Assembly (NCBI GenBank): GCA_002842255.1
Contig: PHCM01000071.1
Location: forward strand, 1 to 7,458
Direction of reading: 5' to 3'
Origin: Betaproteobacteria bacterium HGW-Betaproteobacteria-2
Lineage (GTDB): Bacteria > Pseudomonadota > Gammaproteobacteria > Burkholderiales > Methylophilaceae
Length of the DNA: 7,458 bases
Shown here: one piece after another, positions 1-5,574 of the stretch
Position numbering within the stretch: position 1 is the stretch's first letter
Layout: every line of letters starts with the position of its first letter
The notes under the pieces: generated by a model
What the model was told of the DNA's origin: nothing
Databases searched by the model: none
The model's input: only the letters and a program-made list of their open reading frames with translations
Made by a program: the position numbers and the translations under genes

Positions 1-726
1 GCCATTGAGCCAGGCAAAAAACGATTCCGGCTGACCGATATAGCTGTCGCTATTGCCGCGCATCATGGCCTGCAGAATCTTTTCCGCGACTAACTCCGGT
101 TCATCCAGATTAGTGCCGGTCGCCTTGAACATCTCGGTGGCAACCGCGTCGTTGATCGGCGTCTTCACCGCGCGCGGTGCGACGTAGGTGACGGCAATGT
201 CATGACCGGCCAGTTCACGGCGCAGAGCCTGCGAAAAGCCGCGCATGGCGAACTTTGTCGCACTGTAGCTGGCGTAATGCGGGAAACCGATGGAACCGAA
301 AATGGAGCCGATATTGACGATCTGGCCGCTGTTGCGTGCGATGAAATCCGGCAGCAATGCACGTGTCAGCTGCAAGGGCACGGTCAGGTTGACCTGGATC
401 ATCTGGGCGATGCGTTGCGGGTCCTGTTTGGCGAACTGCACGAAATCGAGGATGCCGGCATTGTTGACCAGCACATCGACACCGCCCATCTTCAGCTTCG
501 CTGCATCGACGACGCCTTGCGCGGCATGTGCGTGGTTGAAATCGGCGACGATGATACTGGCCTTGCCGCCGCGGGACGAAATCACATCAGCCAGGGCGTT
601 GAGTTTTTGCGCGTCATAACAAACCAACGCCAACTCGACACCTTCTGACGCCAACTGCAACGCCAGATGACGACCGATGCCGCCGGTAGCGCCGGTCAGC
701 AAGACTCTTTTACCGGCCAGATTCAT
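1..726 (-). CDS. Classical short-chain dehydrogenase/reductase (SDR), C-terminus beyond the window
   Basis: Probably a cytoplasmic NAD(P)(H)-dependent oxidoreductase interconverting a carbonyl and an alcohol on an unknown substrate. The 242 visible residues form an almost complete Rossmann domain. The glycine-rich cofactor loop TGATGGIG is at 11-18, NNAG at 88-91, a structural Asn at 113, the likely catalytic Ser at 141, and YSATK (Tyr154, Lys158) is the active-site YxxxK. The usual PG after the last core strand is PRAVKT (184-189), a variant seen in some SDRs. The ATG at 726-724 overlaps the stop of the upstream HDO gene as ATGA, so translation is probably coupled. It is the fourth gene of the operon. 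The reading frame is open to position 1, so the last few residues and any further operon genes are unseen. SDR family membership is certain from motifs; substrate and direction are not inferable. Confidence 0.95.
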   Translation of the reverse strand, partial: MNLAGKRVLLTGATGGIGRHLALQLASEGVELALVCYDAQKLNALADVISSRGGKASIIVADFNHAHAAQGVVDAAKLKMGGVDVLVNNAGILDFVQFAKQDPQRIAQMIQVNLTVPLQLTRALLPDFIARNSGQIVNIGSIFGSIGFPHYASYSATKFAMRGFSQALRRELAGHDIAVTYVAPRAVKTPINDAVATEMFKATGTNLDEPELVAEKILQAMMRGNSDSYIGQPESFFAWLNG

Positions 727-1403
727 GCCGCCTCCAGCATCTCAGCGGACAGAAAACGTTGCCCCAGATCGCGGAAAATGTCGCCATAGAGCTTGTAGAA
801 CATCTTGGCGCTGTCTATCACCATCTGCTGGTCTGCAGGGTCTTCAATACGGTTTGCCAAGGTTTCATAGAAAGCAACGTGGCTGATATCCAGTGAACCG
901 TGTGACGTAAGGTAAGTGAATGCCTGCTTGCCCAAACCCAGGCTTTGCTGGATAGCGGCACCGGCCTGCGTTGCCATGGCCGTACTGGTGCCTTCCAGCA
1001 CCAGCACCATGCCGAGGAACCCGACCGGATTGACGCGATACACCATGTCATAGGCATAGGCCACCATCAGTTCGGTCGCCTGCCCCGGTTTGCCGCGGCG
1101 CACGGCTTCGGCATCTCCGCCGCAGGCGGTGATATCGTTCAATATCCATTCCTGATGGCCCAGTTCTTCCTCGATATACTCGGCCATGCCTTCGCGCAGC
1201 CACTCATAACGCTCCGGCAAGCGGCCGCCGCAAGCCATCAGCAAGGGCGTGGTGTGCTTGACGTGGTGATAGGCCTCGGTCAGAAAGGCAATATAGGCTT
1301 CCAGGCTGACCTGGCCGGCGACCCCTGCACGCAGCAGAGGCAGACTGAGCAGCGATTCACGTTCCTGAACGGTGGCAGCAAGCAGTTTTTCATACACAGA
1401 CAT
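723..1403 (-). CDS. Heme-oxygenase-like diiron oxidase/oxygenase (HDO) family protein, TenA-like
   Basis: A 226-residue all-helical soluble protein of the TenA/PqqC/heme-oxygenase-like fold, of the type often named 'iron-containing redox enzyme' or 'TenA family regulator'. Visible candidate metal ligands are Glu80-x2-His83, Glu137, and His168-x3-Asp172-x2-His175. From memory, the HxxxDxxH element and the roughly 54- and 31-residue gaps resemble the non-heme diiron enzymes UndA, SznF and CADD, so an O2-dependent oxidation is more likely than thiaminase or regulatory activity. The HHVKHTTPLL segment (46-55) is also typical of this group. The frame is open further upstream to 1442, but the ATG at 1403 is preferred: it has GAGGAA seven bases upstream and gives the normal family N-terminus. 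It overlaps the ligase gene by 14 nt and the SDR gene by 4 nt. The substrate is unknown; an activated or free acyl compound made by the neighbouring ligase is inference. Confidence 0.88.
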   Translation of the reverse strand: MSVYEKLLAATVQERESLLSLPLLRAGVAGQVSLEAYIAFLTEAYHHVKHTTPLLMACGGRLPERYEWLREGMAEYIEEELGHQEWILNDITACGGDAEAVRRGKPGQATELMVAYAYDMVYRVNPVGFLGMVLVLEGTSTAMATQAGAAIQQSLGLGKQAFTYLTSHGSLDISHVAFYETLANRIEDPADQQMVIDSAKMFYKLYGDIFRDLGQRFLSAEMLEAA

Positions 1404-2937
1404 TATCGATTTCCTCATACAAAGTATTGATTCTTGAAGCATAGGCCTGCCATATCACATCGCGGCGCAGCCTGAAATTGGGGGTCAACTGCCGGTTCTG
1501 GCTACTGAATGGCGCATCGGCGTAAAGCCAGCGGCCGACGCGTGCGTAATCCGGCAATCCGGCGTTGACCTGGCTGACGACCTGTTCGATATCCGCATCG
1601 CTGGCGCCGGCTGCCGGCACGATCAGCGCAGTGTTCCATGGCCGGGCTTCGCCAAACAGTGCGGCTTGCGCGATCTTCGGCGATTGCGCGAGCTGGCTTT
1701 CGACCCACTCAGGAGAGACGTTACGGCCGAAGGAGGTGATGAACACATTGCGCTTGCGTCCGCTGATATGCAGATAGCCGGCATCATCCAGATAACCGAT
1801 GTCGCCGGTAGGCCAGAAGCTGTTACCTTTCGCCTCCGGTTCTGCTTGGTCTGTGCCCGTTTGGGCCGCACCGGTGTAACCCAGCATGATGCTGCCGGCA
1901 ACCATGATCTCTCCGTCTTCGGCGAAGCGCAGTTGCACATGCGGCAACGGCTTGCCGACACTGCCCTGCAGACGGGCCTGCGGTGTGTTGACGGCAACCA
2001 CGGAACAGCATTCGGACAAACCATAACCCTCGAATACCGGCAGCCCGGCACGCTCTGCGCGCTCAAGCAAGGCATGGGAAACGGTCGCGCCGCCGACGGC
2101 GACGAAACGCAAACTGTCGGGTACCGGCGCACCGGCCTCCGCCATCATCACCAAGGCCTTCAGCAGTTCCGGCGTCAGCACTAATGTGCTGGCTTTTGCC
2201 AGCAAAATGGACTGCAGCATCTTCTGCGGATCCAGTCCGCTGGCGCCGCTCAAGCCAACTTCCTGACAGGACCGGATCACCGCGCGTGCGCCGGCCAGCA
2301 ATGGCACATAAAGACCCGCGATGTTTTCCAGCAGGGTGGAAAGCGGCAGCACGCTGAGGTGCACATCGTTTTCGTTCGCGCGCGTCGCTGTCAGCAGGCT
2401 GCCGGCGACTTCTTCAAGCGCCTGCAGGCCGAGACAGACGCCCTTGGGATTACCTGTTGTGCCCGAGGTGTAGGTGATTTTCACGGTTGCCTGCGGCAGC
2501 TTCACCGCCTCTACATCAGCCAGCGTGAACTGCGTCAGCCAGCGCCCGGCAAGCTCGTACTGTTGCGAGGCCCTGATACTGAAGCCGGCGCCCTGCAGCA
2601 AATGTTCCATGACAACGGACTGGTCGGTGATCAACTGATTGATGCCGGCATCACGAACGGCATGCGCCAGCTGCTCTGCTGAAAAAAAGGCGGGCAATGG
2701 CACGATGGGGAGTTCGGACGCCATTGCCGCCAGGTCGGTGACGGCCCAGGCAAGGCTGTTGTCTGCCACCAAGCCCAAAACGCGTGCGCCATCGACAAAG
2801 AAGTGCCGCCGCATGCGATCGATCTCGTAAACCAGTTCCGCATAACTCAAGGTCGCATTACCGCCTTGCAAGGCGACGCGATCAGGATGCTGAGACGCAT
2901 GGCCTTTGATGGCCCGCAGGATACGCGATGCCATCAT
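1390..2937 (-). CDS. AMP-forming acyl-CoA synthetase/acyl ligase-like protein (ANL superfamily)
   Basis: A 515-residue adenylate-forming enzyme expected to activate a carboxylic acid with ATP to an acyl-AMP and pass it to CoA or another acceptor. The phosphate-binding loop YTSGTTGNPKG lies at 156-166. EGYGLSE (303-309) is the adenine-binding A5 motif, TGD (377-379) holds the ribose-binding Asp379, and GRKR (393-396) starts the hinge before the C-terminal domain, followed by FGRNVSPEWVE (403-413). Overall it resembles fatty acyl-CoA synthetases, but the A10 region reads LTPNFRLRR (484-492), with Arg489 where related long-chain enzymes have lysine. Translation is placed at the ATG at 2937, which overlaps the hemolysin-family stop as ATGA; the next codon is also ATG (2934). 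The open frame continues upstream to 3132, but that part is antisense to the preceding gene. There is no signal peptide or membrane segment. Acyl chain length and acceptor are unknown. Confidence 0.92.
   Translation of the reverse strand: MMASRILRAIKGHASQHPDRVALQGGNATLSYAELVYEIDRMRRHFFVDGARVLGLVADNSLAWAVTDLAAMASELPIVPLPAFFSAEQLAHAVRDAGINQLITDQSVVMEHLLQGAGFSIRASQQYELAGRWLTQFTLADVEAVKLPQATVKITYTSGTTGNPKGVCLGLQALEEVAGSLLTATRANENDVHLSVLPLSTLLENIAGLYVPLLAGARAVIRSCQEVGLSGASGLDPQKMLQSILLAKASTLVLTPELLKALVMMAEAGAPVPDSLRFVAVGGATVSHALLERAERAGLPVFEGYGLSECCSVVAVNTPQARLQGSVGKPLPHVQLRFAEDGEIMVAGSIMLGYTGAAQTGTDQAEPEAKGNSFWPTGDIGYLDDAGYLHISGRKRNVFITSFGRNVSPEWVESQLAQSPKIAQAALFGEARPWNTALIVPAAGASDADIEQVVSQVNAGLPDYARVGRWLYADAPFSSQNRQLTPNFRLRRDVIWQAYASRINTLYEEIDNVCV
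1411..1416 (-). promoter_or_regulatory. Shine-Dalgarno site of the HDO gene
   Basis: GAGGAA on the minus strand lies seven bases before the ATG at 1403. It sits inside the last codons of the ligase gene. It decides the start against two upstream in-frame ATGs (1442 and 1418), neither of which gives the family's normal N-terminus. Confidence 0.75.
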
Positions 2938-3674
2938 GCAGCGCTCGTGCAGACCGGTGGGGAAAGTCGTTTGACCGCCATCACTTGCGGCTTCTCGTCG
3001 TAATAACGGCCCCAGTCCGCCCGCTCGTTTTCCGCCAGGTGCGCCAGACTGGCCCAGCCCAACGGCAACAGATGCATATTGAGCTTGCTCAGCGCGTTGC
3101 GCAGGCTGGGGATACCGGTAAACACGCCCCATGTGGTACTGGTGCCATGGAGATAAAGGCTGATACTCGCCAGCAGGCTGCGTACCGTTTCCGGATGGGC
3201 AACGGCCAGATTACCGATCTCGACGATGTCATTGCGCACCACCAGCTGGCCGCTTTGTGCTGAAATCACATGCTCCACCGGCTGTTGCAGGTAGCGCTCG
3301 AGGAACAGGCTGTTGTTTTCGGCGTGACGCAAGCCGCACACGGCCAGCAACTCACCGCCGGCATTGCGCAGGCTCATCAGTTGCGGCATGAACTCCTTGA
3401 CGTTGGCATCGTAAGCCTTGGAGAAAATGCGGTGGACAAACTGCTCCAGCTCCGCCCTGTCCTCTGCCTCGGGACCCGAGATGGAGGTATGCACGTTTTC
3501 CGCGGAATGCAGGTGTATTTGTGCCGTGAGACGTCTGTGGCTGAAATAGCGATGCAGGTCATCAGCGATGCTTCCTGTCGCAGTGCCAGGATTTGCAGCG
3601 CATGGATTTTCTACTTGGTCCGGCTGCAATTCATCATTGGCTTCAGACGCGATTGGCATGGTTTCCGGCAACAT
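2934..3674 (-). CDS. Thermostable hemolysin (delta-VPH)-family GNAT-like protein
   Basis: A 246-residue protein matching the family named after the Vibrio parahaemolyticus delta-thermostable hemolysin (Pfam T_hemolysin). The recognisable domain runs from about residue 50 to 236. It includes AELEQFVHRIFSKAY (74-88), the FLERYL segment (124-129), the conserved VEIGNLAV core (151-158), WGVFTG (182-187) and LLPLGWA (202-208). The family is thought to have an acetyltransferase/autoinducer-synthase-like fold. No signal peptide or membrane segment is visible, so a secreted pore-forming role looks doubtful here. The first 40 or so residues are a polar extension of low complexity. The start is the ATG at 3674, with GGAG nine bases upstream; a longer TTG-started frame to 3746 would begin upstream of the predicted sigma-54 transcription start and is rejected. 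It is first in the operon, and its stop overlaps the ligase start by 4 nt. Acyl transfer is inference from fold and neighbours. Confidence 0.87.
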   Translation of the reverse strand: MLPETMPIASEANDELQPDQVENPCAANPGTATGSIADDLHRYFSHRRLTAQIHLHSAENVHTSISGPEAEDRAELEQFVHRIFSKAYDANVKEFMPQLMSLRNAGGELLAVCGLRHAENNSLFLERYLQQPVEHVISAQSGQLVVRNDIVEIGNLAVAHPETVRSLLASISLYLHGTSTTWGVFTGIPSLRNALSKLNMHLLPLGWASLAHLAENERADWGRYYDEKPQVMAVKRLSPPVCTSAA

Positions 3675-3706
3675 ATTCAGGTACTCCAGATTTGAATACC
3701 TGAATA
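3674..3706. repeat. Perfect 10-bp inverted repeat over the start of the hemolysin-family operon
   Basis: Arms TATTCAGGTA (3674-3683) and its reverse complement (3697-3706) are separated by 13 bp. The predicted sigma-54 transcription start (about 3699) lies inside the upstream arm, so most of that arm would not be transcribed and an RNA hairpin is unlikely from this promoter. The repeat also surrounds the GGAG ribosome-binding site and ends on the A of the start codon. A dimeric DNA-binding repressor site is the most natural reading; chance is possible. Confidence 0.6.
3684..3687 (-). promoter_or_regulatory. Shine-Dalgarno site of the hemolysin-family gene
   Basis: GGAG on the minus strand lies nine bases before the ATG at 3674, within the spacer of the inverted repeat. 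It supports this start over the upstream TTG at 3746 and over the internal ATG at 3659, which has no comparable site. Confidence 0.65.
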
Positions 3707-3709
3707 GTG

Positions 3710-3725
3710 CGCAAGCGCCATGCCA
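3710..3725 (-). promoter_or_regulatory. Sigma-54 (-24/-12) promoter of the four-gene operon
   Basis: The minus strand reads TGGCATGGCGCTTGCG. It fits the sigma-54 consensus TGGCAYG-N4-TTGCW, with GG and GC exactly 12 bp apart; only the last base departs from consensus. The predicted transcription start is near 3699, giving a leader of about 25 nt that still contains the ribosome-binding site. No convincing sigma-70 promoter is seen in the AT-rich DNA upstream. It closely resembles the second sigma-54 site at 5533-5548. Confidence 0.78.
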
Positions 3726-3865
3726 ACACTTGCCGCTGTCACTCAAATGTCACACGACAAATATTATTTAACTTTTATAATCAGTTACATATAAAAATAT
3801 TAAAAGGAGTTCTCAGAAAAATCCGGAGTGATATGGAATCAGAAAGAAGGGATTTGACGGTCAAT
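3726..3865. other. AT-rich non-coding spacer upstream of the four-gene operon
   Basis: This 140-bp stretch contains no supported gene. It is markedly richer in A and T than the flanking genes, especially 3756-3805. It separates the sigma-54 promoter from the long inverted repeat, and flexible or bent AT-rich DNA is typical between sigma-54 enhancers and promoters. No full IHF consensus site was found by eye. A TATAAT hexamer occurs on the plus strand at 3776-3781 but without a -35 partner. Confidence 0.5.
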
Positions 3866-3906
3866 CGTACGAAATTTGCAGACTGATACCCTGCAAATTT
3901 CGTATG
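3866..3906. repeat. Long inverted repeat, candidate activator (enhancer) site or transcript end
   Basis: Arms TACGAAATTTGCAG (3868-3881) and its exact reverse complement (3891-3904) flank a 9-bp spacer. One mismatch (a G-U pair in plus-strand RNA) followed by one more base pair extends the symmetry to 3866-3906. A further half-copy, AATTTTGCAG, is at 3915-3924. It begins 20 bp beyond the stop codon of the binding-protein gene and lies about 170-205 bp upstream of the predicted start of the four-gene operon. No T-run follows on either strand, so it is not a canonical intrinsic terminator. An upstream activating sequence for a dimeric sigma-54 activator is the preferred but unproven reading. 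Confidence 0.6.
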
Positions 3907-3926
3907 ACCTTACCAATTTTGCAGGC

Positions 3927-4418
3927 TTAATCGCAAGCCAGCGGCGGCGGGGATACCAGCCAACTGCCGTCAGAATCGATCCAGGCCACGACCTTGACCC
4001 GTCCATCCACGGCACAGGCATCGACATAGCCGATGGCACCGGCGGTGTCGGCGACATAACGCAGCATGGCTTCCTGCGAATTCACCACATGAGGCGGCGA
4101 CACGCCGTGGAAGTATTGCTCGTTCCAGTATTCCGCCTGCGTTTCCGGCAGACTGCCCAGCACGCGCAACGAAAAACGCTGGCGCAGATCATGTTGTGTC
4201 GGCAGATTGGCCGGCCGCATGCGCTTGGCGTTGGGCCAATAGAGTTTCTTGCGCAGAAAAATCAGACTGAGCTCGGAGGCACTAAGCCGCTTCACGGCCA
4301 GATTCGCCGGCACGATGATGGCCAGCACCTCGGACTCCGCCGCATGTGCCGGCGCAGCCGGTAGCAGGCTCAAGCCAAGCAGTAACAGCAACACGCGCAA
4401 ATTCAACATCGTCGGCAT
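3927..4418 (-). CDS. Small secreted PstS-like periplasmic substrate-binding protein
   Basis: A 163-residue protein with a clear Sec signal peptide: basic and hydrophobic residues 8-20 followed by an AHA cleavage site near 24-26. The mature part, about 137 residues, resembles the short phosphate-transporter-type periplasmic binding (PBP-like) domain. Typical elements are the LSASELSLIFLRKK segment (45-58), YWNEQYFHG (96-104), SPP (106-108), and GAIGYVD near 126-132. It is much shorter than a true PstS, covering about one lobe, and no ABC transporter genes are nearby, so uptake of phosphate is not supported. Its ATG at 4418 shares one base with the stop of the barrel protein gene (TGATG) and has no good Shine-Dalgarno sequence, which points to translational coupling. 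Proteins of this kind beside a barrel and a histidine kinase may sense a ligand in the periplasm; this is inference. Confidence 0.85.
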   Translation of the reverse strand: MPTMLNLRVLLLLLGLSLLPAAPAHAAESEVLAIIVPANLAVKRLSASELSLIFLRKKLYWPNAKRMRPANLPTQHDLRQRFSLRVLGSLPETQAEYWNEQYFHGVSPPHVVNSQEAMLRYVADTAGAIGYVDACAVDGRVKVVAWIDSDGSWLVSPPPLACD

Positions 4419-5458
4419 CAGAACAGGATCGCAAATGAGGCAAGAAAGCCCTTGGGCGAGTCTTCGCGTTGCTCATCGCCCCCCACATATTCCATCTTGA
4501 AGATGCGATTGGGGACAGGACGCCAGGCGGTGCCGATCAGCCAGCGATCGACCGACGATTCTGTCGGCCGCCTGAAATTCTCCAGCCGGGCGATGGCAAA
4601 CCAGTGCCCGGTGAGCGGCGCCACTGCCTGCAGATAGGCGCCATGACCGCCATCCTTGCCGTCATTGCGAAAACGCTGGAAAGCCTCGCCGCTCCATTCC
4701 CATCCATGCTGTTTGTGCTGAAAATCCAGCCCCAGCATCTGGTAGCGCCGCCGGCCGACATCACGTTCGGAGAATTCCAGCAATGACAGCCCCCACTCCG
4801 TCCTGCCGCTCAGTGTGAAACGCGCACCAAAGGTATCGCGGAAGTCGATCTCATCGCGCTCAAGATCCTGGTCCTTCAATAACTCGCCGAACAGCATGTA
4901 CTCGAAAGCCGCTTCCTTGTAGGGAATGGCGCCGTACAGCATGACGCCGTTGAGCGCCGTGGGAAACAGGCGGCTGGTGGCCAGCGGCCGGGAAGAAGTC
5001 CAGACCAGCGGCGAGGCATGGATCAGGTTCCAGCGGCCAGCCGGGGTCAGATATCGGCCGGCACGCAGATTGAGCTTCTCGTTGAGGTTGTAATCGAGAT
5101 ACAGGCGCTCGATATCGAGAAAGGATTTCTGCTTGGAAAAATCATCGCCCTCGCGCCAGATCAGCGGATGTTCCAGTTCCAGTTCGGAGAAGAATTTGAA
5201 ACGGCTGTCGCCATCCCAGGTGATGATCAAACTGATTTCATTGACGGCGATCTCGGTTTTCTCGTGCCGCGGCACAACGATGCCGGCGCTACCGTAGCCG
5301 CCCAGATTGAAACCGTCCCAGACACTGGCCGGACCCTCTGCCGGCTGCTCCATCGGCTCGGCTGCCGCCTCCTCTGCGGCGTGTAACGCTTGCACCGGAA
5401 TGCAAAAAAAGCAAACCGATAGCCAGATAGCTGCGCATACCTTTCGGTTCGATGTCAT
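4418..5458 (-). CDS. Outer-membrane beta-barrel (porin-like) protein
   Basis: A 346-residue exported protein. Residues 1-27 are a signal peptide with a hydrophobic core and an ALHA cleavage site, followed by an acidic, alanine-rich linker (28-45). The rest alternates aromatic, hydrophobic and charged residues as expected for amphipathic beta-strands: the first strand starts near FNLGGYGSAG (50-59), and the chain ends in ASFAILF with the C-terminal phenylalanine used for barrel assembly. A segment similar to porin-like proteins, LNLRAGRYLTPAGRW, follows the early strands. The start is uncertain by one codon: ATG at 5461 and 5458 are adjacent, and the second has GGTGA at a better spacing of seven bases. 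The longer frame to 5572 would extend upstream of the predicted transcription start and is rejected. It is the first gene of a sigma-54 operon with the binding protein. The transported substrate is unknown. Confidence 0.87.
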   Translation of the reverse strand: MTSNRKVCAAIWLSVCFFCIPVQALHAAEEAAAEPMEQPAEGPASVWDGFNLGGYGSAGIVVPRHEKTEIAVNEISLIITWDGDSRFKFFSELELEHPLIWREGDDFSKQKSFLDIERLYLDYNLNEKLNLRAGRYLTPAGRWNLIHASPLVWTSSRPLATSRLFPTALNGVMLYGAIPYKEAAFEYMLFGELLKDQDLERDEIDFRDTFGARFTLSGRTEWGLSLLEFSERDVGRRRYQMLGLDFQHKQHGWEWSGEAFQRFRNDGKDGGHGAYLQAVAPLTGHWFAIARLENFRRPTESSVDRWLIGTAWRPVPNRIFKMEYVGGDEQREDSPKGFLASFAILF

Positions 5459-5532
5459 CATATTTTCACCATGTTCTTGCCATGTTTTGGCGGACATTCT
5501 AATCTTGTTCAATCCAATAAGTCCGAATTCAT

Positions 5533-5548
5533 TGCAAATGCCATGCCA
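5533..5548 (-). promoter_or_regulatory. Sigma-54 (-24/-12) promoter of the barrel/binding-protein operon
   Basis: The minus strand reads TGGCATGGCATTTGCA, a full match to the sigma-54 consensus TGGCAYG-N4-TTGCW with GG and GC exactly 12 bp apart. The predicted transcription start is near 5522, giving a leader of about 64 nt before the ATG at 5458. It lies in the divergent intergenic region, 27 bp from the kinase start codon, so activator sites may lie within the kinase gene. Thirteen of 16 bases are identical to the site at 3710-3725. Confidence 0.85.
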
Positions 5549-5574
5549 CACACCCTCATTATTCTGACTCACAC

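Noticed and set aside
202..648. Plus-strand open frame of 148 codons, and similar long frames opposite the ligase and kinase genes
   Set aside because: They are antisense shadows of genes with intact catalytic motifs; their predicted proteins show no recognisable domains or suitable starts.
2938..3132. N-terminal extension of the ligase reading frame (65 residues)
   Set aside because: It overlaps the conserved C-terminal domain of the hemolysin-family gene in another frame, is not ANL-like, and the ATGA overlap at 2937 gives a natural coupled start.
3697..3706. lux-box-like operator at the hemolysin-family promoter
   Set aside because: The half-sites are in the order CAGGT...ACCTG, opposite to the ACCTG...CAGGT arrangement of lux boxes, and the spacing is wrong.
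3675..3746. TTG-started longer form of the hemolysin-family gene
   Set aside because: The extra codons contain the sigma-54 promoter and lie upstream of its predicted transcription start; the ATG at 3674 has its own Shine-Dalgarno sequence.
3833..3886. Plus-strand 17-codon leader-peptide-like ORF with GGAG upstream and a TATAAT hexamer further upstream, running into the inverted repeat
   Set aside because: There is no -35 element, no U-run after the hairpin and no plus-strand gene downstream to attenuate; chance is the simplest explanation.
3866..3906. Intrinsic terminator for the barrel/binding-protein operon
   Set aside because: The stem is strong and well placed after the stop codon, but no T-run follows on the minus strand and the stem is AT-rich; kept as a repeat with an alternative reading.
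5459..5572. Longer N-terminus of the barrel protein
   Set aside because: It would cover the sigma-54 promoter and place a normal signal peptide internally; ATG at 5458/5461 puts the signal peptide at the start.
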